Shown here in pieces: positions 25,672-34,147 of a stretch of 64,000 nt of DNA. The position numbers were made by a program, and so were the translations under genes. A model generated the notes under the pieces. That model had not been told where the DNA came from. It saw nothing but the letters and a program-made list of their open reading frames with translations, and ran no database searches. Source of the DNA: Bifidobacterium asteroides (GTDB lineage Bacteria > Actinomycetota > Actinomycetes > Actinomycetales > Bifidobacteriaceae); NCBI RefSeq assembly GCF_003202755.1, contig NZ_QGLK01000001.1:310001-374000 (forward strand), given 5' to 3'. The stretch's first letter is position 1; each line of letters begins with the position of its first letter.

Positions 25672-27984
25672 ATGAAGGGGAAGGATCATCGACGGATGAG
25701 GGATGATGAGGTTCGGGACAGCGGCAGCGAGTCTGCCGATGCCCAAGATGAGCAGGGGCGCTGGAAGGCCTCGCGTTCCTCTCTTGCCCTCGTGACCGCA
25801 ACCCATACCGCCGGCAAGGACTACGCCCGCCACTGGGACTACCAGGAGGGGTCCATCGATCTGCCGCCGCTCAGCCTGCCGGGCCAGGCCGTGGATGATG
25901 GCCTGGCCTACCCGGGACGAATCGCCCATAGAAAGATTGTGCTTCCGGGCGCTGAAGGGGCTGGCCATCGTGGACGCACGGGGTCTATGCCTGTCGGTGA
26001 ACGTCCCTCGGTGCTTCCTGGATCCGATGATTTTTTGACATCGGTCACTATAGCCAGTCAACCGGCTGTTCCAGCATTTCCTCCGGCGGATCTGTCTGCC
26101 GACGGGCACGAAGAGAAGGGGTCCGGCGAGGGGTCTGTACCCAGGCGCGTGGTGATTCGTCGGGATCTGGAGGCCCCCAAAGTTGCTAAGGCTCCGAAGC
26201 AGCAGGATCATTCTTCGGCCAAGGTTGTCTGGTCCTGGACCAAGCCGGAGGTCAGCAATGCTCCGGTTTTCTCCTGGAATATGGGCAAAGGCCGCAAGTC
26301 GGCAGCAAAGACCCGTGTAAGCAAGCCCAAAGCCCCTGCTGCCAAGGCTTCGTCTCTTGCCGCATCTGTTCCTGCCTCGCCAAGCAAGGCTACAGGTTCT
26401 GCCGTTTCAACAGCATCTGCCCCCGGTTCTTCGTCCGCCGAACAGGCTGAGTCCAAGCCGACGGCTGCCGCTTCGGCGGATTCGACGTCTGCCAAGCCGA
26501 ATACAGCGGCTTCCGCACCCGCAAAAGTGTATGTTCAGCAGTCTCCGACCCCAGTTGTATTCACTGATCGACCGGTCGTCGTTCGCCGTTCAAATGCCGA
26601 CTGGGATTCGCTTATCGCTGGTTCATCGGCTTCAGGTCAGGGCGTCGCCGCTGCACAATCCGTTGCCAGTGGTGCCAAACATCAGGGGCGCCAGGTCTGT
26701 TCGACTCCACGGGTGGTTGATCAGCTGGCCGAGGTCGTCGGCATCAGCACAGGCGGTCGGACCGTTTCGTCATCACCGAGGACTCCGGCCGCTCAGGCGG
26801 ATCATGCCGTTCAGCCTGTGCAGGCCGTCCAGACAGTCGGTGAAGTTCAATCCGCCGGCGCCCAATCTGCTCCGTCTGATTCCTCCAAGGTCGCGAATAC
26901 ATCCGCTCCAGCCGCGCAGCAAGTTGTCGTCTCAAGCGAGCTGGATGAGGGCACGCCGAATGCTTCGGCAGCGGTCAAGGTCCAGGCGAAACCACAGACG
27001 GCCACCAAGTCGGCATCCTCTGGCAAGCCCGTCTCCTACAGGGCCAGTTCGGGGGTTCTTCACGCCGTCAACGGCCAGGCCGCCTTCGCCTTCGTTTACC
27101 TTGCCATATCCGTTCTGATGCTCATGGTCGGTTCGGGTATGATCCTGCCGGTCATCATGGAGCGGGTCAAGGACCCAAGAGCCATTGCCTTCCTATCCGA
27201 TGGGATTACCCTCCTGTCGGTCCTGCTGGCGCTGGCCTATGCCTTTATTTCAGAGTGGAGCGTTATTCGAGGTAAGGATCAGCGAGAACAGGACGCCGTC
27301 CATTGGCGAACAGATAGAAGAATGACACTGACGGCTCTGCTGGCCCTTGTGACGGTGCTCCTGTTGAGCCAAGGGATGGTCCATGAACTGAACAAGTTCT
27401 TCAACCACTTCTGTCTGCTTCTGCACATCCCCTCCCTGGCCTCGCGCAGTCTGCTGGTCACCGGAACTTCCTCACCGATGATGGCCGTGTATGCCCTGTT
27501 GGCGGTTCCCTTGGCCGAGGAGCTGGTTTTCCGCGGCATCATCCTCAACGGGCTGCGCCGGTTCGGCAGGGTCTTTGCCATCCTGACCGCGTCCCTGCTC
27601 TGTGCACTCTTGCAGTGTGATCCGGTCTCTGGGCTCTGGATCTTCCTGCTGGGGGTGGCACTGGGGTATTGCTCCCTTGAGTATGGCCTTATCTGGGCCA
27701 TCGGAGCACGTATGGTCGGCGATTTGCTCTTTAGTGGCCTGCCCAACCGTTACCTGATGAGCGCTCCGCGAGCTGCTCGTATGTCGATTTCGGCAGTGGC
27801 GTTGGTCTTGGTTCTGGCTGGGTTGGTCATGTTCTTCCTGCACCGCGCCAGTCTGTTTGACTACCGGCGGCGCTATCGAGCCCCTAAAGGAACCTACGCT
27901 TCCTGGAGGCAGCCTTGGTTCCTCCTCTATTTGCTGCTCTGCCTGTTGCTGACAGTCTTCAAGTTCGTCCCCGGTCTGCTCTAG
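25672..27984 (+). CDS. CPBP-like membrane protein with long low-complexity N-terminus, probably catalytically dead
   Basis: A protein of 770 residues in two parts. Residues 1-455 are low complexity, rich in Ala, Ser, Pro, Val, Gln and Lys, without hydrophobic segments, and therefore probably a disordered cytoplasmic arm. Residues 460-770 are a CPBP domain very like the upstream protein, including EELVFRGIILNGLRRFGRVFAI and the C-terminal RAPKGTYASWRQPWF. The catalytic second motif reads CALLQCD instead of FGFMHG and the third reads ARMVGD instead of HMLNN, so both His and the Asn are lost while Glu-Glu-Arg remains. Start choice is uncertain: ATG 25672 has a weak site, ATG 25696 has AAGGA about 10 nt before it. 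Confidence 0.82.
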   Translation: MKGKDHRRMRDDEVRDSGSESADAQDEQGRWKASRSSLALVTATHTAGKDYARHWDYQEGSIDLPPLSLPGQAVDDGLAYPGRIAHRKIVLPGAEGAGHRGRTGSMPVGERPSVLPGSDDFLTSVTIASQPAVPAFPPADLSADGHEEKGSGEGSVPRRVVIRRDLEAPKVAKAPKQQDHSSAKVVWSWTKPEVSNAPVFSWNMGKGRKSAAKTRVSKPKAPAAKASSLAASVPASPSKATGSAVSTASAPGSSSAEQAESKPTAAASADSTSAKPNTAASAPAKVYVQQSPTPVVFTDRPVVVRRSNADWDSLIAGSSASGQGVAAAQSVASGAKHQGRQVCSTPRVVDQLAEVVGISTGGRTVSSSPRTPAAQADHAVQPVQAVQTVGEVQSAGAQSAPSDSSKVANTSAPAAQQVVVSSELDEGTPNASAAVKVQAKPQTATKSASSGKPVSYRASSGVLHAVNGQAAFAFVYLAISVLMLMVGSGMILPVIMERVKDPRAIAFLSDGITLLSVLLALAYAFISEWSVIRGKDQREQDAVHWRTDRRMTLTALLALVTVLLLSQGMVHELNKFFNHFCLLLHIPSLASRSLLVTGTSSPMMAVYALLAVPLAEELVFRGIILNGLRRFGRVFAILTASLLCALLQCDPVSGLWIFLLGVALGYCSLEYGLIWAIGARMVGDLLFSGLPNRYLMSAPRAARMSISAVALVLVLAGLVMFFLHRASLFDYRRRYRAPKGTYASWRQPWFLLYLLLCLLLTVFKFVPGLL

Positions 27985-28087
27985 AGCATGACGCATTGGC
28001 GCTGCCAGTGGTGGCGTAGACTTGGACCAGTTGGAGGTCAATGCCGGGTGGCCAAACCTGCAAAGGATCATGAAAGGGCATGGTGAC

Positions 28088-29140
28088 ATGGGGCAGACAG
28101 CGACGGCAGCCGACGCGTCAGGGACTGGGCAGATTCAAAAGCCCAGACGAGGCATGGCGGATCGCGCATGGATGAGTGCGGCCAGGGGTATGCTCAACCG
28201 TCAGGCCGCCCTGCTGCTGGTCTATCTGCTTATCATCAATAGCGTCGGCCTTCTGTTCGGTGTTCTGGCTCAGATGGAGTGGAATGCCGTGTTTGATCCG
28301 GTGCCTGCCCACTCGGGATTCATATATGTGATCAGCCATGCCGACAAGGAGTATGGGGGCATCATCAATCTGGTCGCCGCCTGCACGGGTCTCTGCTTCC
28401 TGGTCTTCACACGACGTCGGCAGATCTGCGATTCCGGCCCCATGGGCATCTTCCACACTGATCTGCACCCCATGACCTGGCAGGTTCTGCTGGGATGCTT
28501 TGCGTTGACGTTGACCGGGCAGACCCTGGCCGACTGGTATCAGTCAGGCATGGACTGGACCACGGCGCGTTTGGGAGTGCAGCAGTCCTGGACCACGACT
28601 GAGCAGATCCAGCAGGCTTCGGGTACCATTCCCATGTTCATCTACGTCAGCCTGCTGGCCCCCGTCATCGAGGAGCTGGTCTTCAGAGGGGCTATCCTGC
28701 ACGCGCTGAAGCCCTACGGCCACGTCTTCGCTATCGTCACCTCCGCTGTTATGTTCGGCTTCTTCCACGGCGATTTGGATCAAGGATTCTTCGCTTTCAT
28801 TATGGGTCTGCTCCTGGGCTATCTTGCCTGCGAGTACTCCATCTTCTGGTCCATAGCCCTGCACGTGTTCAACAACCTGGTCGTCAGCGACGGGCTGGAA
28901 CTCCTGCTCGGGTTTATGAGCGACAATATGTCTTCTTACGTCAACGTGCTCATGATGTTGGCAGGCATGCTGGCAGCCGTGCTGGTCCTTTACTTGGGCC
29001 GCCATCGGATCGTCGCTTTTCTGCGGGAAAACCGCACGTATACGAACGTCTATGGTGCCTGGGCCTGCCCGTTCTTCATTATGCTGCTGCTGATCATGGG
29101 CTTCACGATGCTGACCCCCTTCGTTTCGACCGGTGCTTGA
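28088..29140 (+). CDS. CPBP-family intramembrane metalloprotease (third of three)
   Basis: A protein of about 350 residues with eight or so hydrophobic segments and intact CPBP motifs: EELVFRG near residue 195, FGFFHGD and HVFNN. It is more diverged from the first two genes, and its C-terminus (YTNVYGAWACPFF) keeps only the outline of their shared tail. AAAGGG lies nine bases before the ATG at 28088; a TTG at 28022 and an ATG at 28070 are in frame, but the latter has its purine tract only two bases away. It completes a tandem of three same-strand CPBP genes between leuD and murA. Confidence 0.85.
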   Translation: MGQTATAADASGTGQIQKPRRGMADRAWMSAARGMLNRQAALLLVYLLIINSVGLLFGVLAQMEWNAVFDPVPAHSGFIYVISHADKEYGGIINLVAACTGLCFLVFTRRRQICDSGPMGIFHTDLHPMTWQVLLGCFALTLTGQTLADWYQSGMDWTTARLGVQQSWTTTEQIQQASGTIPMFIYVSLLAPVIEELVFRGAILHALKPYGHVFAIVTSAVMFGFFHGDLDQGFFAFIMGLLLGYLACEYSIFWSIALHVFNNLVVSDGLELLLGFMSDNMSSYVNVLMMLAGMLAAVLVLYLGRHRIVAFLRENRTYTNVYGAWACPFFIMLLLIMGFTMLTPFVSTGA

Positions 29141-29280
29141 CCAGTATCTGACTGGGTGGACGCTCTATGCCGGAGGCGACAATTCACGGTGTCCCCACAC
29201 CCCCTGTGGCAGACTTGCAAATAGGGGCCGATGATGCGCCAAAGCCCGGCTCTGAGCGGATACGAGAAAGAAGCCGATGT

Positions 29281-30612
29281 ATGGCCAAGATGAATACACA
29301 GAATGATGTGCTGCATGTGGTGGGCGGCAGGCCCCTGCATGGCACCATACAGGTCCGCGGGGCCAAGAACTTCGTCAGCAAGGCCATGGTGGCTGCCCTG
29401 CTGGCTCCCGATGTCTCGGTGCTCAAGAACGTGCCTGAAATCCGTGATGTCCAGGTGGTCTCGGACCTGCTGAGATTGCACGGCGTCAAGGTTGATGTCC
29501 GTCCGCAGGAGGGCGTGGTCACCATTGATGCCAGCCATGTAGAGCTGGCTGATGTGGCTGATGTGGACACCCTGTCGGGCTCTTCCCGCATTCCCATCCT
29601 CTTCTCCGGGCCGCTTCTGCATCGGATGGGAGAGGCTTTCATTCCTGTTCTGGGCGGATGCCGCATCGGTAGCAGACCCATCGACTTCCATTTGGAGACC
29701 CTGCGCAAGCTGGGGGCCAATGTCGACAAGGAGCATGAGGCCGGCATCCACATCACAGCGCCCGACGGCCTGCACGGAGCCAAGATCCACCTGCCCTACC
29801 CTTCGGTAGGTGCGACGGAGCAGACCCTGCTGGCGGCCGTTCTGGCCGAGGGGCGTACCGAATTGTCAGGGGCGGCTACCGAGCCCGAGATTATGGATCT
29901 AGTGGCGGTCTTACAGAAGATGGGTGCACAGATATCCGTGGACGTGGACCGGACCATCCGTATTGAGGGGGTGCCCTCCCTGAAAGGCTTCACCCATACT
30001 TCTTTGCCCGACCGAATCGAAGCCGCCTCCTGGGCTTCAGCCGCCCTGGCCACCCACGGCGACATCATGGTCAAGGGCGCCCACCAGCCCGACATGATGA
30101 CCTACCTGAATGTCTTCCGCAAGATCGGCGGCCAGTTCGATGTGCGCGACGACGGCATCCGCTTCTGGCATCCGGGCGGCGATCTGCGGCCCGTGGCCAT
30201 CGAGACCGACGTGCACCCCGGGTTCATGACCGATTGGCAGCAGCCTCTAGTAGTCGCTCTGACCCAGGCCAAGGGTCTTTCCATCGTTCATGAGACCGTC
30301 TACGAGAACCGCTTCGGCTTCACCAAGCCGCTGATTCAGATGGGCGCCACCATCCAGCTCTACAAGGAGTGCCTGGGATCCCTGCCCTGCCGCTTCCAGC
30401 AGCGCAACTTCAACCACTCGGCGGTCATTTTCGGACCTACTCCGTTGACCGGTCAGGACATCGATGTGCCCGACTTGCGTGGCGGTTTCAGCCACCTGAT
30501 TGCGGCACTGACAGCCTCTGGCCCCTCCACTGTCCACGGCATCTCCCTGATTGACCGCGGCTACGAGGACTTCCGCGATAAGCTGCTAGCCCTGGACGCG
30601 CAGATCGACTGA
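29281..30612 (+). CDS. murA: UDP-N-acetylglucosamine 1-carboxyvinyltransferase
   Basis: First committed enzyme of peptidoglycan synthesis, adding enolpyruvate to UDP-GlcNAc in the cytoplasm. The EPSP-synthase fold covers residues 10-440. The active-site loop reads LGGCRIGSRPIDFH, with the catalytic Cys that is alkylated by fosfomycin present rather than the resistant Asp. The ATG at 29281 starts next to the conserved domain; the frame stays open to an ATG at 29167, giving a 38-residue extension rich in charged residues that I consider non-native. It is followed at 15 bp by plsC, so murA-plsC are likely co-transcribed. Confidence 0.92.
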   Translation: MAKMNTQNDVLHVVGGRPLHGTIQVRGAKNFVSKAMVAALLAPDVSVLKNVPEIRDVQVVSDLLRLHGVKVDVRPQEGVVTIDASHVELADVADVDTLSGSSRIPILFSGPLLHRMGEAFIPVLGGCRIGSRPIDFHLETLRKLGANVDKEHEAGIHITAPDGLHGAKIHLPYPSVGATEQTLLAAVLAEGRTELSGAATEPEIMDLVAVLQKMGAQISVDVDRTIRIEGVPSLKGFTHTSLPDRIEAASWASAALATHGDIMVKGAHQPDMMTYLNVFRKIGGQFDVRDDGIRFWHPGGDLRPVAIETDVHPGFMTDWQQPLVVALTQAKGLSIVHETVYENRFGFTKPLIQMGATIQLYKECLGSLPCRFQQRNFNHSAVIFGPTPLTGQDIDVPDLRGGFSHLIAALTASGPSTVHGISLIDRGYEDFRDKLLALDAQID

Positions 30613-30627
30613 TCCGGTAGGCAATAG

Positions 30628-31521
30628 ATGGCTTCCAAAGGCAAACCCTCCCCCCGGTCTGCGGTACCAGCCCTGCCCGACCAGCAGGTGGCTCTGCTGG
30701 CCCAGCGGCACAGGCTGGTGGATCCGACACGCTACTATCCCACTGGACACCGCACGCCGGCCCTGGACGAGATAGATGGTCAGCACCCTGTGGGGACCAC
30801 TCGTCTATTGCGTGGGGTTTCTCAGGTGGTGCGTGGCTCTTGCCGGGTCTATGCCTGGGGGTTGGAGCGGGTGCCGCAGACCGGTCCTTTTATCACCGCA
30901 GCCACCCATGTGACCCAGTTCGATGTTTTCATTCCTATGATGGCCCTCTTCCACCAGGGTCGGCGTCCTCGCTACATGGCCAAGGCCGAGATGGCCCATT
31001 GGCCCCTGATTGGCAGCTGGTTCCGCATGGTGGGCATGCAGCCGGTGGAACGCAAGTCCGGCAAGGCCAGGTCGATTGAGGAGGAGTCGATCAGCATCCT
31101 CACTTCGGGCAGGCCGCTGACCATCTGGCCTGAAGGGACCGTGACCCGTGACCCCCTGAAGTGGCCAATGTCGCTCAAGCCCGGGGTCGGATTCATCGCC
31201 TTGGAAGCCTCGCGGCAGCTGGGCCGCATGGTCCCTCTCTATCCCAGCATCACCTGGGGAGCGGCATCGATCAACCACAAGTGGCCTTGGCCTCGCAAGA
31301 ACGTAGTCATGTGCTATGACCGGCTCCTTGACTATTCAGATCTGCTTGAAGATGTGAATCAGTGGGGCGAGGAACCCCCCAAGCAGTCCGTGCATGCCCT
31401 CTGTGTCCGTCTACGCAATCGAATGGAAGCGGTTATGGCTGAGATTCGTGGTGAAGAGCCCCCGGCGGCTGGATACTTCGACTACGTGACCATGACCCGT
31501 CGGCCTAGAAGTGAGCAATAA
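30628..31521 (+). CDS. plsC: 1-acyl-sn-glycerol-3-phosphate acyltransferase family protein
   Basis: Membrane-associated acyltransferase of phospholipid synthesis, 297 residues. The HxxxxD catalytic motif is seen as HVTQFD near residue 94, followed by the glycerophosphate-binding FRMVGMQPVER and the IWPEGTVTRD block (motif III, EGT). An N-terminal extension of about 60 hydrophilic residues precedes the domain. It lies between murA and gpsA, and gpsA makes its glycerol-3-phosphate precursor, which supports a role in phosphatidic acid formation; the acyl chain preference is not readable. Confidence 0.88.
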   Translation: MASKGKPSPRSAVPALPDQQVALLAQRHRLVDPTRYYPTGHRTPALDEIDGQHPVGTTRLLRGVSQVVRGSCRVYAWGLERVPQTGPFITAATHVTQFDVFIPMMALFHQGRRPRYMAKAEMAHWPLIGSWFRMVGMQPVERKSGKARSIEEESISILTSGRPLTIWPEGTVTRDPLKWPMSLKPGVGFIALEASRQLGRMVPLYPSITWGAASINHKWPWPRKNVVMCYDRLLDYSDLLEDVNQWGEEPPKQSVHALCVRLRNRMEAVMAEIRGEEPPAAGYFDYVTMTRRPRSEQ

Positions 31522-31637
31522 GGCCGGAACCCACCTCTAATTCCTCCTGCCTGGCGTTGGTGTCATAGGATGGTAGAGACAAGAATGAGGCTGCTGGTCG
31601 GCGTTCCCGTGCGCACGGCATTATGCAAAGGAGAATG

Positions 31638-32636
31638 ATGACGAAGATCGCGGTATTAGGCGCAGGCGCATGGGGAACCGCTTTTGCCCAGGTACTGGCT
31701 GATGCTGGCAACCAGGTGGTCATGTGGGACATCGATCCGGATGTCGTAGAGGAAATCAACAGCCAACATTCGAATACTCGCCGCCTGCCAACAGTGGAGA
31801 GGCTGCCCGACGCCATCATCGCTGAGGGTGACCGGGCCAAGGCCGTCTCGGGGGCTGAAATCGTGGTCGTGGCCATAGCCGCTCAGCACGCCTGTGAGGC
31901 CTTGACGGAATTCAAGAGTCTATTGGATCATGATGCTATTGCAGTTTCCCTGATGAAGGGGATTGAACGGGGCACCGACAGGCGGATGGACCAGGTGGTC
32001 TGCGGGACGCTGGATCTGGACCCGGTCAGGTTTGCGGCCGTCTCCGGTCCCAACCTGAGCAAGGAAGTGGCCGCCCGCGAGCCAAGTGCCACCGTGGTCG
32101 CCAGCGCTGATGCCGATACCGCCATGAGAGTAGCCCGTGCTTGTACGACCGACTATTTCAAGGCCTTCGTCTCGGACGATGTGATCGGCCTGGAGATGTG
32201 TGGGTCGCTGAAGAACGTCACTGCACTGGCTGTAGGGATGTCACGCGGGGCTGGATTCGGGGAGAACACGGCCGCCATGATCCAGGCCAGGGGGCTGGCT
32301 GAGCTCACTGCCCTGGGGGAGGCCTGCGGGGCCAAGTCCAAGACCTTCGCCGGTCTTGCTGGGGTCGGCGACCTGGTGGCCACCTGCGGGTCGTCCCTGA
32401 GCAGGAACTACACTTTTGGTTTTAATTTGGGCCAGGGCAAAAGCATCGAAGAAGCCACTCGCGTCAGCAAGGGTGTCGCCGAAGGCGTACCCACCACCGA
32501 TGCTGTCGTCGCTCTGGGCAAGCGCTACCAGGTGGCGACTCCGCTGGCTACGGCCATGAGCCATGTGCTGGATCAGGGTCTGAGCTGCCGGGGCATGATC
32601 GACGAGCTGTTCGGTGGGCAAATCACTGCAGAGTAA
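31638..32636 (+). CDS. gpsA: NAD(P)H-dependent glycerol-3-phosphate dehydrogenase
   Basis: Reduces dihydroxyacetone phosphate to sn-glycerol-3-phosphate for phospholipid synthesis. The N-terminal Rossmann motif GAGAWGTA follows directly after the start. The catalytic Lys region and the GLAGVGDL segment in the C-terminal helical domain are present, as is the ENTAAMI stretch. I prefer the second of two adjacent ATGs (31638) because AGGAG is then four bases away instead of one. The length of 333 residues is standard. It is followed by a terminator and ddl. Confidence 0.94.
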   Translation: MTKIAVLGAGAWGTAFAQVLADAGNQVVMWDIDPDVVEEINSQHSNTRRLPTVERLPDAIIAEGDRAKAVSGAEIVVVAIAAQHACEALTEFKSLLDHDAIAVSLMKGIERGTDRRMDQVVCGTLDLDPVRFAAVSGPNLSKEVAAREPSATVVASADADTAMRVARACTTDYFKAFVSDDVIGLEMCGSLKNVTALAVGMSRGAGFGENTAAMIQARGLAELTALGEACGAKSKTFAGLAGVGDLVATCGSSLSRNYTFGFNLGQGKSIEEATRVSKGVAEGVPTTDAVVALGKRYQVATPLATAMSHVLDQGLSCRGMIDELFGGQITAE

Positions 32637-32661
32637 GTCTGCCTACTATCAGAAAATCCTG

Positions 32662-32709
32662 AAGGTTATAGGGGTACAAAGGCTTTGAAGCCAGCGCTAT
32701 TAACCTTTT
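32662..32709 (+). terminator. Intrinsic terminator after gpsA
   Basis: AAGGTTATAG pairs with CTATTAACCTT (one bulged base), with an inner GGCTT/AAGCC hairpin, and is followed by TTTT. It separates gpsA from ddl; the rest of the spacer to 32926 shows nothing I can identify. Confidence 0.65.
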
Positions 32710-32926
32710 GATTGAAGATGTGCGGTTTTCGGAATCGGTCAGCAAGTCTAGCTTGTCTAGTGCCTGCATAAGCTCCACCATGGCTGTTCGTGCCAAGCTT
32801 GTGGATGAGCGGCTCCGACCAGGTCTTGCTGCCTGCCGAGGGGATATTCTGCTGTCTTGAATGATGTATCTGCTCGGGCAGGTGCGTGAGGTTGAAAATC
32901 ATGTCCAGGATGAGGAAAGCCGAGGG

Positions 32927-34078
32927 ATGATGGTCAGGAAACGTGTTGTAGTGCTTTATGGCGGGCGTGCCGACGAACATTCCATATCCTGCGTGTCGGC
33001 GGCCGGTGTGCTCAACGCCATCGATACCGACCGATATGAGCCCATCCCCATTGGCATCACCAAGGACGGTCGATGGACCATCGGCGATCAGGATCCCAAG
33101 CAGTGGGGTCTAGGCGATGCCAGTCTGCCAACCGTGCAGATAACCGAAGGCAGCCGTCCGGTCATTCTCGACATGGCCCGCGGTAGGGAGGGTTTTCTGA
33201 TCGGCGATCATGCTGATCTGGTCTCTGGAGCCGAGCCTTCCGGGACCGTTGGTTCTTTGGAGTCTTTGGGTCATGTTGACGCGGTTTTTCCGGTTCTCCA
33301 CGGCCCTTACGGTGAGGACGGCACCCTGCAGGGTTTGCTTGAAATGATGGGCCTGCCCTACGTCGGATGCGGGGTCTTCGCTTCTGCTGCATGCATGGAC
33401 AAGCACTACACCAAGATTCTGCTCAGCCAAGCCGGCATACCTGTGGCTCCTGGCATCACCATTGACTCCCGTGAACAGCGGTCCGGAGCCGACCTGATGG
33501 CCGCAGTGGAGAAGGCGGAGCTGCATTACCCGCTCTTCGTCAAGCCCTCCCGCGCAGGATCCAGCTTTGGTGTGGTCAAGGTAGAAGAGCCTCAAGCTGA
33601 GGTCCTGGTTGCCGCGATCGCCGAGGCTGCGAAGCATGACTGGCGGGTCCTGATAGAGGAGGGCATTGAGGGGCGGGAGATCGAGTGCGCCGTGCTCGCC
33701 TCCAGCAAGGACAGACAGCCCCGTACAGCTTGGCCAGGCGAGGTGGTGCTGGACAAGGCTGATCAGGACGAGGCCTTCTACGATTTCGACAGCAAGTATG
33801 TGGACTCCTCCGCTTCCCACGTGGAGGTCCCTGCCGACCTGCCAGAGGAGACTCTTCAGAAGGTTCGCGACCTGGCTGCCAAGGCTTTCAAAACCGTGGA
33901 CGGCGCCGGTCTGAGTCGTGTCGACTGCTTTGTGACGCCCGAGGGCAGGGTCATCGTCAACGAGATCAACACCATGCCTGGTTTCACGCCCATCTCCATG
34001 TATGCCAAGGCCTGGGAGGCCACTGGAATCACCTACACCGATTTGATTACTGAACTGATCGAGGGTGTATCGGCCTGA
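32927..34078 (+). CDS. ddl: D-alanine--D-alanine ligase
   Basis: ATP-grasp enzyme joining two D-alanines for the peptidoglycan stem peptide. The protein of 383 residues has the N-terminal VLYGGRADEHSIS, the HGPYGEDGT substrate segment, the ATP-binding lid KPSRAGSSFGV and the metal-binding EINTMPGFT near the C-terminus. The region between residues 55 and 100 is longer than in the E. coli enzyme, as in many Actinobacteria. ATG at 32927 has GAGGAAAG seven bases upstream; an ATG three bases later is also possible. The upstream in-frame start at 32861 has no family similarity. Confidence 0.93.
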   Translation: MMVRKRVVVLYGGRADEHSISCVSAAGVLNAIDTDRYEPIPIGITKDGRWTIGDQDPKQWGLGDASLPTVQITEGSRPVILDMARGREGFLIGDHADLVSGAEPSGTVGSLESLGHVDAVFPVLHGPYGEDGTLQGLLEMMGLPYVGCGVFASAACMDKHYTKILLSQAGIPVAPGITIDSREQRSGADLMAAVEKAELHYPLFVKPSRAGSSFGVVKVEEPQAEVLVAAIAEAAKHDWRVLIEEGIEGREIECAVLASSKDRQPRTAWPGEVVLDKADQDEAFYDFDSKYVDSSASHVEVPADLPEETLQKVRDLAAKAFKTVDGAGLSRVDCFVTPEGRVIVNEINTMPGFTPISMYAKAWEATGITYTDLITELIEGVSA

Positions 34079-34147
34079 CTGTGGCAGTGGGTGCTTCCTA
34101 TAATGGGAGCGTCCGCCGAAGTACTCGCTGGTAAGGCAAGGTTCCTC

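Noticed and set aside
29167-29280. 38-residue N-terminal extension of MurA
   Set aside because: Not similar to MurA; the ATG at 29281 adjoins the conserved domain.
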